DNA from: Candidatus Saccharimonadota bacterium
GTDB taxonomy: Bacteria > Patescibacteriota > Saccharimonadia > Saccharimonadales > UBA4665
DNA length: 7,104 nucleotides
Assembly (NCBI GenBank): GCA_028289265.1
Contig: JAQGGU010000030.1
Span: 1 to 7,104, forward strand
Reading direction: 5' to 3'
The notes under the pieces are model-generated. The model saw only the letters and a program-made list of their open reading frames with translations, did no database searches and was not told the DNA's origin. Below are positions 1 through 5,734 of the stretch, one piece after another; within the stretch, counting starts at the first letter, position 1, and every line of letters starts with the position of its first letter. Made by a program: the position numbers and the translations under genes.

Positions 1-594
1 ATTAATCTTCAAGAACGCGATGTCGAGGTTATCGCCGTCCGTAGTCCTTCCAAGCACCGATACATCATCAAGCTGCGTGCCGTCAGACAGTGTTATATTC
101 ACATCTGTAGCGCCGGCTGGTACCACGTGACGGTTAGTGACAATGACACCTTCAGAAGAGATAATAATGCCAGTTCCTGCGGCAGATTGTTCGCGGCTCG
201 GTACCGTAAAACCAAAGAAGTCGCTGGAGGCATCAGTCTGGCTGGTTACATTGACAGAGACTACACTCGGCCCCACCGACTTAGCGATAGTAGCGATCAA
301 CTGGCTCTCATTGTTAGCGAGTTCGCGTTGGCGGGAGATATCCGCACTGCTCAACGTACCACTATTGCGGTAGCCGGCAGCGCCCATGTAGCCTCCGAGA
401 AAACCTGTTGCTATGCTAGCCAACAACGCCACCACTACCAAAAGACTGGCACCGCGTCGGGCACCTTTACGGGCAGCCGCCGGAGCAGACTGACTCCTGA
501 GCGATGACACACTCGTCGTTGCGCCCGGTGCTGTTCCCTTAGCTCCGTCATGGGACTCATCTCTTGCCGCGTCAAACTTTGGTGTCATAAACAT
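1..594 (-). CDS. HtrA/DegP-like trypsin-type serine protease, membrane-anchored, N-terminal part (cut by window edge)
   Basis: The frame is open from 594 to the left edge, giving 198 codons with no stop. Residues 1-50 form a polar, Ala/Ser/Arg-rich cytosolic tail, followed by one transmembrane anchor at about 51-68 (SLLVVVALLASIATGFLGG). A chymotrypsin-fold protease domain starts near 95. AGTGIIISSEGVIVTNRHVV carries the catalytic His156 and DNLDIAFLKI the catalytic Asp191; the GNSGG serine and any PDZ domain would lie outside the window. Family members are envelope proteases that degrade or refold damaged exported proteins. The anchored, externally facing topology is inferred from the single hydrophobic segment. 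ATG at 594 and ATG at 588 (residue 3) are both possible, because one strong ribosome binding site sits 4 or 10 bases upstream of them. Symbols such as htrA or degP are not assigned because the diagnostic C-terminal half is missing. Confidence 0.9.
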   Translation of the reverse strand, partial: MFMTPKFDAARDESHDGAKGTAPGATTSVSSLRSQSAPAAARKGARRGASLLVVVALLASIATGFLGGYMGAAGYRNSGTLSSADISRQRELANNESQLIATIAKSVGPSVVSVNVTSQTDASSDFFGFTVPSREQSAAGTGIIISSEGVIVTNRHVVPAGATDVNITLSDGTQLDDVSVLGRTTDGDNLDIAFLKIN

Positions 595-596
595 GT

Positions 597-606
597 CGCC
601 TCCTCT
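597..606 (-). promoter_or_regulatory. Strong Shine-Dalgarno site for the HtrA-like protease
   Basis: On the minus strand AGAGGAGG precedes the start by CGAC. Spacing is about 4 bases to ATG 594 and 10 bases to ATG 588, so the site does not settle which is used. It is one of the two clear Shine-Dalgarno sites in this window. Confidence 0.6.
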
Positions 607-619
607 ATTATCATCGCGC

Positions 620-638
620 TTACCCCTCCACCGGGTAA
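620..638 (-). repeat. Small GC-rich hairpin in the protease leader
   Basis: TTACCC (620-625) and GGGTAA (633-638) form a perfect 6-bp inverted repeat with a 7-base loop, inside the likely 5' untranslated leader, about 15 bases upstream of the ribosome binding site. It could affect translation or be chance. No homologous riboswitch or thermometer was recognised. Confidence 0.3.
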
Positions 639-659
639 CCGACTTATTCTCTAAAGCTT

Positions 660-665
660 ATTATA
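660..665 (-). promoter_or_regulatory. Candidate -10 box for the HtrA-like protease
   Basis: The minus strand reads TATAAT, a perfect sigma70 -10 match, which would give a leader of roughly 55-60 bases. No good -35 lies at 16-18 bases (CAGCTT or AGCTTA). A perfect TTGACA occurs further upstream at 697-702, but only a weak TTTCAT box (675-680) fits it at 16 bases. The promoter assignment is therefore partial. Confidence 0.4.
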
Positions 666-677
666 ACCATATTCATG

Positions 678-713
678 AAAATAAGCTGTAACTCTCTGTC
701 AAAATACAGCTTA
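678..713 (-). terminator. Probable intrinsic terminator of the LCP-membrane protein operon
   Basis: Just after the membrane protein stop codon, TAAGCTGTA (682-690) and TACAGCTTA (705-713) form a perfect 9-bp inverted repeat with a 14-base loop. On the minus strand the stem is followed by four T residues (681-678). The stem is AU-rich and the T tract is short, so this may be a weak terminator or also a regulatory structure for the downstream protease gene. Its arms are shared with two other inverted repeats (655-662/680-687 and 708-713/717-722). Confidence 0.45.
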
Positions 714-720
714 CGCTAAG

Positions 721-1503
721 CTAGACGATGAGGTTCGATGCTTCATAGAAAAGCGAGATAATCAGGATGAGTACTATCGATCCGCTGATAAAAAGTAGCT
801 CGCGCTTGATAAGGACAGATAAGCGATCAAAATGCTCGAGATAATACACTGCCGCAAAGCCATAACCAATAGCACTCAGTATGAGCGTCGGCATGGCGAC
901 CAGCCCGTCTGGCTTAGGGTAAACTATGAGCATGTGGCCCAGCACCCATATGAGTGCAGCACCGAAGTATGCCCAAATATACGCCAGCATCTTCGCATAG
1001 GGCTCGTTGAAGCTATCGAAAAAGTGTCGTGCAGATAAGTAACATATAAGCCCAGTAAGCAGTACGAGCTCGTACAGCGAGCTATCAGGCCGTACTAAGT
1101 ATAAAGCCATCAATGCGCACAACTGGCCAATGCCCGATTGCAACGAGACAAAGAAAATAGTGGAACGGGGCTTTATAAATAACAACCACACGCCATACAT
1201 TGCCGCCCAGAATACTTGTCCCTGTACACTGTCGCTATTACTCATGAATACTACCAGTGAAATACCGACCATAATATCGACGGAATTGGCGCGCAGGTTT
1301 GCCGGCCAAAACCTCGGCCGCACCGCGAAAATACGCCATTTGCTGAGCATAATGACCAAGATAGGCAGCCATAAACCGATATCAAGACGAACCAATGTGT
1401 ATATCGCAATCGGCAGCGCAATTCGATAGGCTATATGCAACAGATAAGAAAAGCCACTGGCGGGCTTAAGCTTATCTCTAAATTTATGTCGAAGAGGTGG
1501 CAT
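721..1503 (-). CDS. Polytopic membrane protein of unknown function, coupled to the LCP gene
   Basis: I do not recognise this 260-residue protein. It has a short basic N-terminus (PPLRHKFRDKLKP), then about eight or nine hydrophobic segments near residues 20-37, 40-54, 75-88, 96-111, 115-136, 141-157, 170-193, 202-222 and 234-253, so it should be an integral cytoplasmic-membrane protein. A charged and aromatic segment, SARHFFDSFNEPYAK (157-171), sits between two helices and is the most motif-like stretch. No nucleotide-binding or glycosyltransferase motif is apparent. The ATG at 1503 lies inside the last codons of the LCP gene, overlapping by 20 bases, with no clear ribosome binding site, so translation is probably coupled. 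Its placement suggests an envelope role, perhaps alongside LCP, but that is inference from context. From memory, similar proteins occur mainly in Saccharibacteria. Confidence 0.8.
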   Translation of the reverse strand: MPPLRHKFRDKLKPASGFSYLLHIAYRIALPIAIYTLVRLDIGLWLPILVIMLSKWRIFAVRPRFWPANLRANSVDIMVGISLVVFMSNSDSVQGQVFWAAMYGVWLLFIKPRSTIFFVSLQSGIGQLCALMALYLVRPDSSLYELVLLTGLICYLSARHFFDSFNEPYAKMLAYIWAYFGAALIWVLGHMLIVYPKPDGLVAMPTLILSAIGYGFAAVYYLEHFDRLSVLIKRELLFISGSIVLILIISLFYEASNLIV

Positions 1504-3163
1504 CGCTGCCCAGTATTATAACAATATTTGCTTGTCCTGCCACTATCCCGGCTGGAACTTGCTTATCAATAGTCTGCACATTCAGGCGCTTCTTGAGGTA
1601 GTTAAGGGTGTATTTCTTAGAATTATTCGAAAGATCAATGATTTTCGTCTGTGCAAAATCTTCGGTTGGAGCATTGTCGACTATACCAACATTGTAGCCA
1701 TACGACTTCAGCTCTTCAGCCTTTTCAGTCGCCAACCCGGGGACGCCGCTACCATTCAGGATAGTAACATTGGCATTTTCACGGGAGATGTAACCATCTT
1801 TTAGCTTACTGCGAATATACGTCTGAATTTTTGAGTAATCTTCAAGACCAGCCTTAGGCATCACGACCGACAGGCCGTTGATATTACCGGTAGTCACAAA
1901 ACTGTTACTCGGGTCTGCCAGACCGACTGACTGGATCTGGCTACTCGGAACCTTCTTCATAATAGTCGCCATGCGCGTCATATCAGAAACACTAATGTCA
2001 CTCTGCACATTGTCGCCAAAGGCGCTGAGCAGCTGTGATAGCTTGAGTGGGTTAGTCAGCGTTCCGAGATTGGTGGTCTTGTCTTTTAAGGCGACAATAA
2101 CTGCGCGTTGGCGCTCACCGCGGGCAAAGTCTGAGCTTGTGTGCCGTGAGCGAACATAGTTAAGGGCCTGCTTGCCATTGAAGTTGTTGACACCTTTTTT
2201 AGCCAGCACAGAGTTCCAGCCATTTTCCCATGCCATCGATGGGTCACGAAGCTCTTCAGGAGCGTTGACGGTCACTCCACCCACCGTATCGACTGCTTGG
2301 CCGAACGCCTTGAAATCGACCAGCATACTGTAATGGATAGGTATGCCAGCTACTCGCTCTATAACACCGCCAACCGCCTGAAAACCGGCTAGTACTGCTT
2401 TGTGGTTGGCATTGCTATTATCTTGCTTACCGAGATACTTGTACTTACCACTTTCGTAGGCTGCGTTGATCTTGTTGTAGTTGCCAACGTAGTTGTTGGG
2501 CATCTTGGTCCATAAGTCGCGAGGAATGCTAAGGAGTACGGCTTGGTTGTTCACGGGATCTATACTGGCCACCATGATGGTATCAGTCAGATCGCCGCCA
2601 TCATGATTTTGACCACCTACGCCAAGGAGAAGCACGTTCACACGGCCATCACCCTCACCCTTGAGGAGCGTAGGGTCGACCTCACTACTAAGTGCGGCTG
2701 CGCTACTACCACCTTGGAAAACTTTTTGTAACTTAAAATAGCCTTTACCGAACAGCAATCCCCCTACGATGAGGAGCATAACCATACCGGCGGCTGTCGT
2801 ACGAAACGTCCATTTGCGAATTGTCGCGAATTTACCCTGCTTTGCCTTGGTCTTCTTGGCGCGCTTATCCCCTTCCGGAAGCTCCATATTGAGACGGGCA
2901 GAAAGTGTCGTACCCATTTGAGAACGGCGGGGCTGTTGACTTACTTGCAGGTTGCGGCGTGTCTGAGTATAAAAGCCATCACCCCGCTTAAAGTTATCCA
3001 CCCGGCGCTGCGACGATGGTCCTAGGTGCGAGCCGGTGGAAACAGATGGTCGCTGCGGCGTACGCGGCTGCAAACCATCAGTTACCCCTTGTTGGGGTTT
3101 TCGGAAGAATCCATCCATAGTTTTTTGTGTATGCCCCGAAGGGTGTCGTTTGAAATTATCCAT
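1484..3163 (-). CDS. LytR-CpsA-Psr (LCP) family protein with C-terminal LytR_C domain
   Basis: The 559-residue product belongs to the family that moves lipid-linked glycopolymers onto the cell wall or another envelope acceptor. Numbering is from ATG 3163. A long basic, Gln/Arg-rich cytosolic tail (1-115) precedes one transmembrane anchor at about 122-139. The extracellular LCP domain spans about 175-365: VNVLLLGVGG, GGDLTDT (Asp191, Asp194), SIPRDLW (Arg215), then NYVRSRHTSSDFARGERQR with the conserved phosphate- and metal-binding Arg/Asp residues (Arg338, Arg340, Asp345, Arg348, Arg351). A LytR_C domain follows at about 465-552, opening NVTILNGSG. An in-frame TTG at 3169 would add two residues, but ATG is preferred. 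No clear Shine-Dalgarno is seen; a promoter ends about 15 bases upstream, suggesting a very short leader. The tail carries three copies of a [MV]D[NG]F[KF]R motif. The gene leads a two-gene operon with the membrane protein. Confidence 0.92.
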   Translation of the reverse strand: MDNFKRHPSGHTQKTMDGFFRKPQQGVTDGLQPRTPQRPSVSTGSHLGPSSQRRVDNFKRGDGFYTQTRRNLQVSQQPRRSQMGTTLSARLNMELPEGDKRAKKTKAKQGKFATIRKWTFRTTAAGMVMLLIVGGLLFGKGYFKLQKVFQGGSSAAALSSEVDPTLLKGEGDGRVNVLLLGVGGQNHDGGDLTDTIMVASIDPVNNQAVLLSIPRDLWTKMPNNYVGNYNKINAAYESGKYKYLGKQDNSNANHKAVLAGFQAVGGVIERVAGIPIHYSMLVDFKAFGQAVDTVGGVTVNAPEELRDPSMAWENGWNSVLAKKGVNNFNGKQALNYVRSRHTSSDFARGERQRAVIVALKDKTTNLGTLTNPLKLSQLLSAFGDNVQSDISVSDMTRMATIMKKVPSSQIQSVGLADPSNSFVTTGNINGLSVVMPKAGLEDYSKIQTYIRSKLKDGYISRENANVTILNGSGVPGLATEKAEELKSYGYNVGIVDNAPTEDFAQTKIIDLSNNSKKYTLNYLKKRLNVQTIDKQVPAGIVAGQANIVIILGSDATSST

Positions 3164-3178
3164 AAGCAATCAAGTGCT

Positions 3179-3207
3179 AGTATATCGTTTATGCTATGAG
3201 GCGTAAA
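3179..3207 (-). promoter_or_regulatory. Sigma70-like promoter for the LCP operon
   Basis: On the minus strand TTTACG (3202-3207, 4/6 match to TTGACA) and TATACT (3179-3184, 5/6 match to TATAAT) are separated by exactly 17 bases. Transcription would start about 7 bases on, leaving only about 8-10 bases before ATG 3163. That explains the absence of a ribosome binding site. Directly upstream is a TAAGCG motif (3213-3218), and CGTAA (3202-3206) with TTACG (3216-3220) forms a small dyad across the -35 region. Confidence 0.5.
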
Positions 3208-3231
3208 CCATTCGCTTACGTTTTTACATCA

Positions 3232-3260
3232 TAACCTGGGGGTAACTCACCCCTTGGTTA
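3232..3260. repeat. Intergenic inverted repeat (hairpin or operator candidate)
   Basis: TAACC...GGTTA (3232-3236 with 3256-3260) encloses GGGGT...ACCCC (3239-3243 with 3249-3253), with a 5-base loop, one mismatch and one G-T pair between the stems. The 29-base element lies between the divergent LCP and signal peptidase promoters. No T tract follows on either strand, so it does not look like a terminator. An operator or a structured leader are the alternatives. Confidence 0.45.
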
Positions 3261-3285
3261 AATGCCTGAACTTGTTTGAGCAACA

Positions 3286-3313
3286 TTTTTGGACATACAT
3301 GAATATCCAGAAA
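3286..3313. repeat. Dyad symmetry centred on CATG upstream of signal peptidase
   Basis: The 20-mer TGGACATACATGAATATCCA (3290-3309) is a near-palindrome with 8 of 10 symmetric pairs. Flanking T and A tracts extend the symmetry to 3286-3313, with 11 Watson-Crick pairs out of 14 plus one G-T pair. Its size and AT-rich, gap-free symmetry resemble a binding site for a dimeric regulator. No regulator gene is visible nearby. Confidence 0.4.
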
Positions 3314-3351
3314 TCTAAACCTTGATAGGTGCATTGGCCGCAGAAATGAGC

Positions 3352-3357
3352 TATAGT
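3352..3357 (+). promoter_or_regulatory. Candidate -10 box for signal peptidase I
   Basis: TATAGT ends 9 bases before ATG 3367, so transcription would begin at or just before the start codon and give a leaderless or near-leaderless message. No convincing -35 box lies at 16-18 bases. If this box is real, the upstream candidate starts (TTG 3322 and ATG 3346) cannot be on the transcript. Confidence 0.3.
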
Positions 3358-3366
3358 TTAACAAGA

Positions 3367-4068
3367 ATGGATTCGAACACAAACAACCTTGCCTCGCCGC
3401 CAAGTTCCGATACCGAACCTGGCTCATTACCCTCGCGCGCTGATATTGACCCTGATACACCACATGTATCTCCGCCTTCAAAGCGTGAAACCGTACGTGA
3501 GATTATCTCGACTATCGGCGTGCTGATTGCCGCCCTGCTGGTAGCCTTCGGACTTATTGCCTGGGTATTTCAGTCATATGAAGTAGATGGTCCAAGCATG
3601 GAAGCGACCCTACACAATAAAGACCGCCTAATCGTCTGGAAAGTCCCCCGCACAATTGCCCGGGTTACGGGCAATCCTTACATCCCGAATCGCGGGGATA
3701 TTGTTATCTTCGTCGAAAGCGGCTTGTCGAACTTTGGATCCAGCGACACCAAGCAACTCATCAAGCGTGTCGTTGGGCTGCCCGGTGAGCGTGTAGTCGT
3801 ACGCAGCGGAGTCATTACCGTATATAACGACCAGCATCCGGAAGGCTTTAACCCCGACAAGACAATGCCTCATGCTAAAAATATTATAGAAGAAACGTCC
3901 GACCTACGTGATTCCGATGCCACACTTGGCGATGACCAGCTTTTTGTCTGCGGAGATAACCGTGGTAACTCATATGATTCCCGCACTTTCGGACCAATAG
4001 AAGCCAATCAGGTTGTCGGCAAACTATCACTTCGCCTGCTGCCAATCGGCCAGATAGAAAAATTCTAG
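3367..4068 (+). CDS. lepB: Type I signal peptidase
   Basis: The 233-residue membrane protease removes signal peptides from exported proteins. Numbering is from ATG 3367. A polar, probably disordered cytosolic tail (1-40) is followed by one transmembrane helix at about 46-67 (IISTIGVLIAALLVAFGLIA). The catalytic domain follows: VDGPSMEATL with nucleophile Ser77; a basic and aromatic stretch; RGDIVIF; IKRVVGLPGE with general base Lys133; and the conserved GDNRGNSYDSR box near 196-206. All signature boxes are intact. The single anchor and modest size are closer to Gram-positive SipS-type enzymes than to two-anchor E. coli LepB. The start is uncertain: in-frame TTG 3322 and ATG 3346 would lengthen the tail by 15 or 7 residues, none of the three has a Shine-Dalgarno, and 3367 was chosen for the -10 box directly upstream. 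It diverges from the LCP operon and converges with parB, with 29 bases between stops. Confidence 0.93.
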   Translation: MDSNTNNLASPPSSDTEPGSLPSRADIDPDTPHVSPPSKRETVREIISTIGVLIAALLVAFGLIAWVFQSYEVDGPSMEATLHNKDRLIVWKVPRTIARVTGNPYIPNRGDIVIFVESGLSNFGSSDTKQLIKRVVGLPGERVVVRSGVITVYNDQHPEGFNPDKTMPHAKNIIEETSDLRDSDATLGDDQLFVCGDNRGNSYDSRTFGPIEANQVVGKLSLRLLPIGQIEKF

Positions 4069-4099
4069 CCCGCTTTTAATAGATTTTTTATAGATTTTT
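4069..4099 (+). terminator. T-rich tract between convergent lepB and parB
   Basis: Two direct copies of ATAGATTTTT (4079-4088 and 4090-4099) follow the lepB stop. AAAAATTCTA at the end of lepB can pair imperfectly with TAGATTTTT, giving an AT-only hairpin before a T tract. This could stop lepB transcription on the plus strand. No T tract serves parB on the other strand. The stem is weak, so confidence is low. Confidence 0.3.
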
Positions 4100-4970
4100 A
4101 TTTAAGGGAGTTCAGGATGGCGATAAGCCGTTCGAGGTCTTCATCAGAAGTAAACTTAAGCTCGAGCTTGCCACCCTTAGCGGTACGGCGAATATGCACA
4201 CTGGTTTGCAGCCGCTTACCGAGTGCCTTGGTTTCCTTAGTTTCGGTATCTACCCGCGTCTTCACGACCTTTTTATCTTCGATGCCCGCCTTGTGACTCG
4301 TGACATAGCGCTCGGCTTGGCGCACGTTCCACCCCTGCCCTACTATGTGCTGTAAAAGCTCCTCTTGTTTTTCAGGTGCGTTTTTTAGAGCCAATATGGC
4401 ACGAGCATGGCCTTCGGTAATAGTATGGGCCTGCAAGGCATCACGCGCTGCCGCTGGTAGTTGCAATAAACGCACGATATTATTGATGGTTGAAGATGCT
4501 TTACCGAGGCGCTTAGCTATAGCGTCGTAATTCATGTTGAACTGCTGATGTAAACGCTCTATTGATACTGCTTGTTCAAGAGGGCTAAGGTCGACACGCT
4601 GGACGTTTTCAATAAGGGCGATCTCGAGCTGTTCGAGTTCTTTGGTGCTACGGACGATGACCGGCACTTTTTCGAGGCCAGCCAGTTTGGAAGCACGCCA
4701 CCGACGCTCACCTGCGATGATACTATACACACCGCCAGCCAAGGGAGTTACGACCAAAGGCTGCAAAATCCCGAATTGCTTAATAGAACTAGCTAGTTGC
4801 TCGAGTGCCTCATCATCAAAATGCGTTCGTGGCTGGTTGGCATTGGGTTGAACCTTCGCGATATCTACTTTTTGTATGCTGTCGTCGTCTGTGAGTAATA
4901 AACTGCTGTCGAATTTTTGTGGCAAGAGTGCGTCGAATCCCCTGCCTAAACCTTTTTGTAGTCCTGCCAT
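4098..4970 (-). CDS. parB: ParB/Spo0J chromosome-partitioning CTPase
   Basis: The 290-residue protein binds parS sites, spreads as a CTP-dependent clamp and activates ParA. Numbering is from ATG 4970. The N-terminus, KGLGRGFDALLP (6-17), is the conserved ParA-interacting segment. The ParB/sulfiredoxin-like CTP-binding domain spans about 32-125, with GERRWRAS (87-94) and ENVQRVDLSPLEQA (121-134), both strongly conserved. A KorB-type helix-turn-helix region follows at about 148-200 (YDAIAKRLGKASSTINNIVRL), then a charged linker and a C-terminal dimerisation segment (about 254-290). The start at 4970 is supported by the family N-terminus and by AGGAGG nine bases upstream. An upstream ATG at 5042 would add 24 unrelated residues inside parA and was rejected. 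The parA stop and this ATG are two bases apart, indicating one operon with coupled translation. Confidence 0.95.
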   Translation of the reverse strand: MAGLQKGLGRGFDALLPQKFDSSLLLTDDDSIQKVDIAKVQPNANQPRTHFDDEALEQLASSIKQFGILQPLVVTPLAGGVYSIIAGERRWRASKLAGLEKVPVIVRSTKELEQLEIALIENVQRVDLSPLEQAVSIERLHQQFNMNYDAIAKRLGKASSTINNIVRLLQLPAAARDALQAHTITEGHARAILALKNAPEKQEELLQHIVGQGWNVRQAERYVTSHKAGIEDKKVVKTRVDTETKETKALGKRLQTSVHIRRTAKGGKLELKFTSDEDLERLIAILNSLK

Positions 4971-4972
4971 AG

Positions 4973-5734
4973 CTAGCGGCCTCCTGTCCGTTTTTGTACT
5001 TCTTTTGCTACATTCTTGTAAGCTCGTGCGCCCTTTGACCATTTATCGTGTTCAAAAATAGTCTTTCCGTAACTCGGTGATTCAGCGAGACGGATATTGC
5101 GCGGCACTACACTTGTAAATAATTTATCACCGAAGTGCGTTTCTATCTCTTTTTTCACCTGTTCACTAAGACTTGTCCGTTTGTCATACATAGTGAGCAC
5201 CACTCCAAGCAGGTCAAGCCGTGGATTAGTTGCCTCTCGGACACGTTGCACAGTACCCAGCAATTGTCCTAGGCCTTCCAATGCGTAATATTCGGTCTGC
5301 ACCGGTATCAGTACATCGGTGGCAGCGGTTAAGGCATTGATAGTCAGAAGGCCAAGTGCTGGCGGACAGTCAATAATGATATAGTCATACACCGCGTTTT
5401 TGAGCGCCTGCTGCAAGCGGAATTCGCGGTGCTGCATGTCGACAAGATCAATCTCGGCGGCAGCAAGGTTTGGATTTGCCCCTAGCACGAATAACCCGTC
5501 TATGCGTGTTAGTACCACTCCCTGATCAAGACTGGCGTCACCGCGAAGCACTTCATATGTCGTGACGGACTGCTCCTTAACAAGACCCAGCCCGCTGGTA
5601 GCGTTTCCCTGCGGGTCGAGGTCGACCAGAAGTACCGAATGTTTTTCTGCGGCCAACGACGCAGCGATACTTACTGCTGTCGTCGTCTTACCGACTCCGC
5701 CTTTTTGATTTGCCACTGCGATGATACACGCCAT
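4973..5734 (-). CDS. parA: ParA/Soj chromosome-partitioning ATPase
   Basis: This 253-residue MinD/ParA-family ATPase works with ParB to segregate replicated chromosome origins. The deviant Walker A motif KGGVGKTT (11-18, with signature Lys11 and Lys16) follows directly after IIAVANQ. Walker A' VDLDPQGN (37-44) and Walker B IIIDCPPALG (119-128, Asp122) are intact, and the C-terminal half has the usual VVPRNIRLAESPSYGK (209-224). The short N-terminus with no extra DNA-binding domain matches chromosomal Soj rather than type Ia plasmid ParA. ATG 5734 is fixed by this conserved beginning. The ribosome binding site is poor (AAGGG about 20 bases upstream). It is first in a parA-parB operon, whose promoter should lie in 5735-5949, where TAAGCG motifs cluster. 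Confidence 0.95.
   Translation of the reverse strand: MACIIAVANQKGGVGKTTTAVSIAASLAAEKHSVLLVDLDPQGNATSGLGLVKEQSVTTYEVLRGDASLDQGVVLTRIDGLFVLGANPNLAAAEIDLVDMQHREFRLQQALKNAVYDYIIIDCPPALGLLTINALTAATDVLIPVQTEYYALEGLGQLLGTVQRVREATNPRLDLLGVVLTMYDKRTSLSEQVKKEIETHFGDKLFTSVVPRNIRLAESPSYGKTIFEHDKWSKGARAYKNVAKEVQKRTGGR
4983..4988 (-). promoter_or_regulatory. Shine-Dalgarno site for parB inside the parA 3' end
   Basis: AGGAGG on the minus strand, within the parA codons for Thr-Gly-Gly, lies nine bases before ATG 4970. It decides the parB start in favour of the family-like N-terminus. Confidence 0.65.

Noticed and set aside
117..138. CACGTG core that resembles the centre of parS
   Set aside because: By eye only about 9 of 16 positions match the consensus, and the bases encode the conserved protease His-Val-Val segment, so chance is likely.
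697..702. Perfect -35 hexamer TTGACA on the minus strand
   Set aside because: At 16-18 bases there is only a weak TTTCAT box, and it lies in the loop of the terminator hairpin; it is kept only as a possible second protease promoter.
2989..3001. TTATCCACC resembling a DnaA box
   Set aside because: It is a single copy and encodes the VDNF motif in the LCP tail; there is no cluster of boxes or AT-rich unwinding region.
3224..3481. 85-codon minus-strand reading frame overlapping the 5' end of signal peptidase
   Set aside because: It overlaps the real lepB tail in antisense, has no ribosome binding site, and its Arg/Cys/Leu-rich product shows no domain or membrane pattern.
4971..5042. Upstream ATG that would extend ParB by 24 residues
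   Set aside because: The extension lies inside parA and is unlike ParB N-termini, while ATG 4970 has AGGAGG at nine bases and the conserved GLGRGFDALL start.
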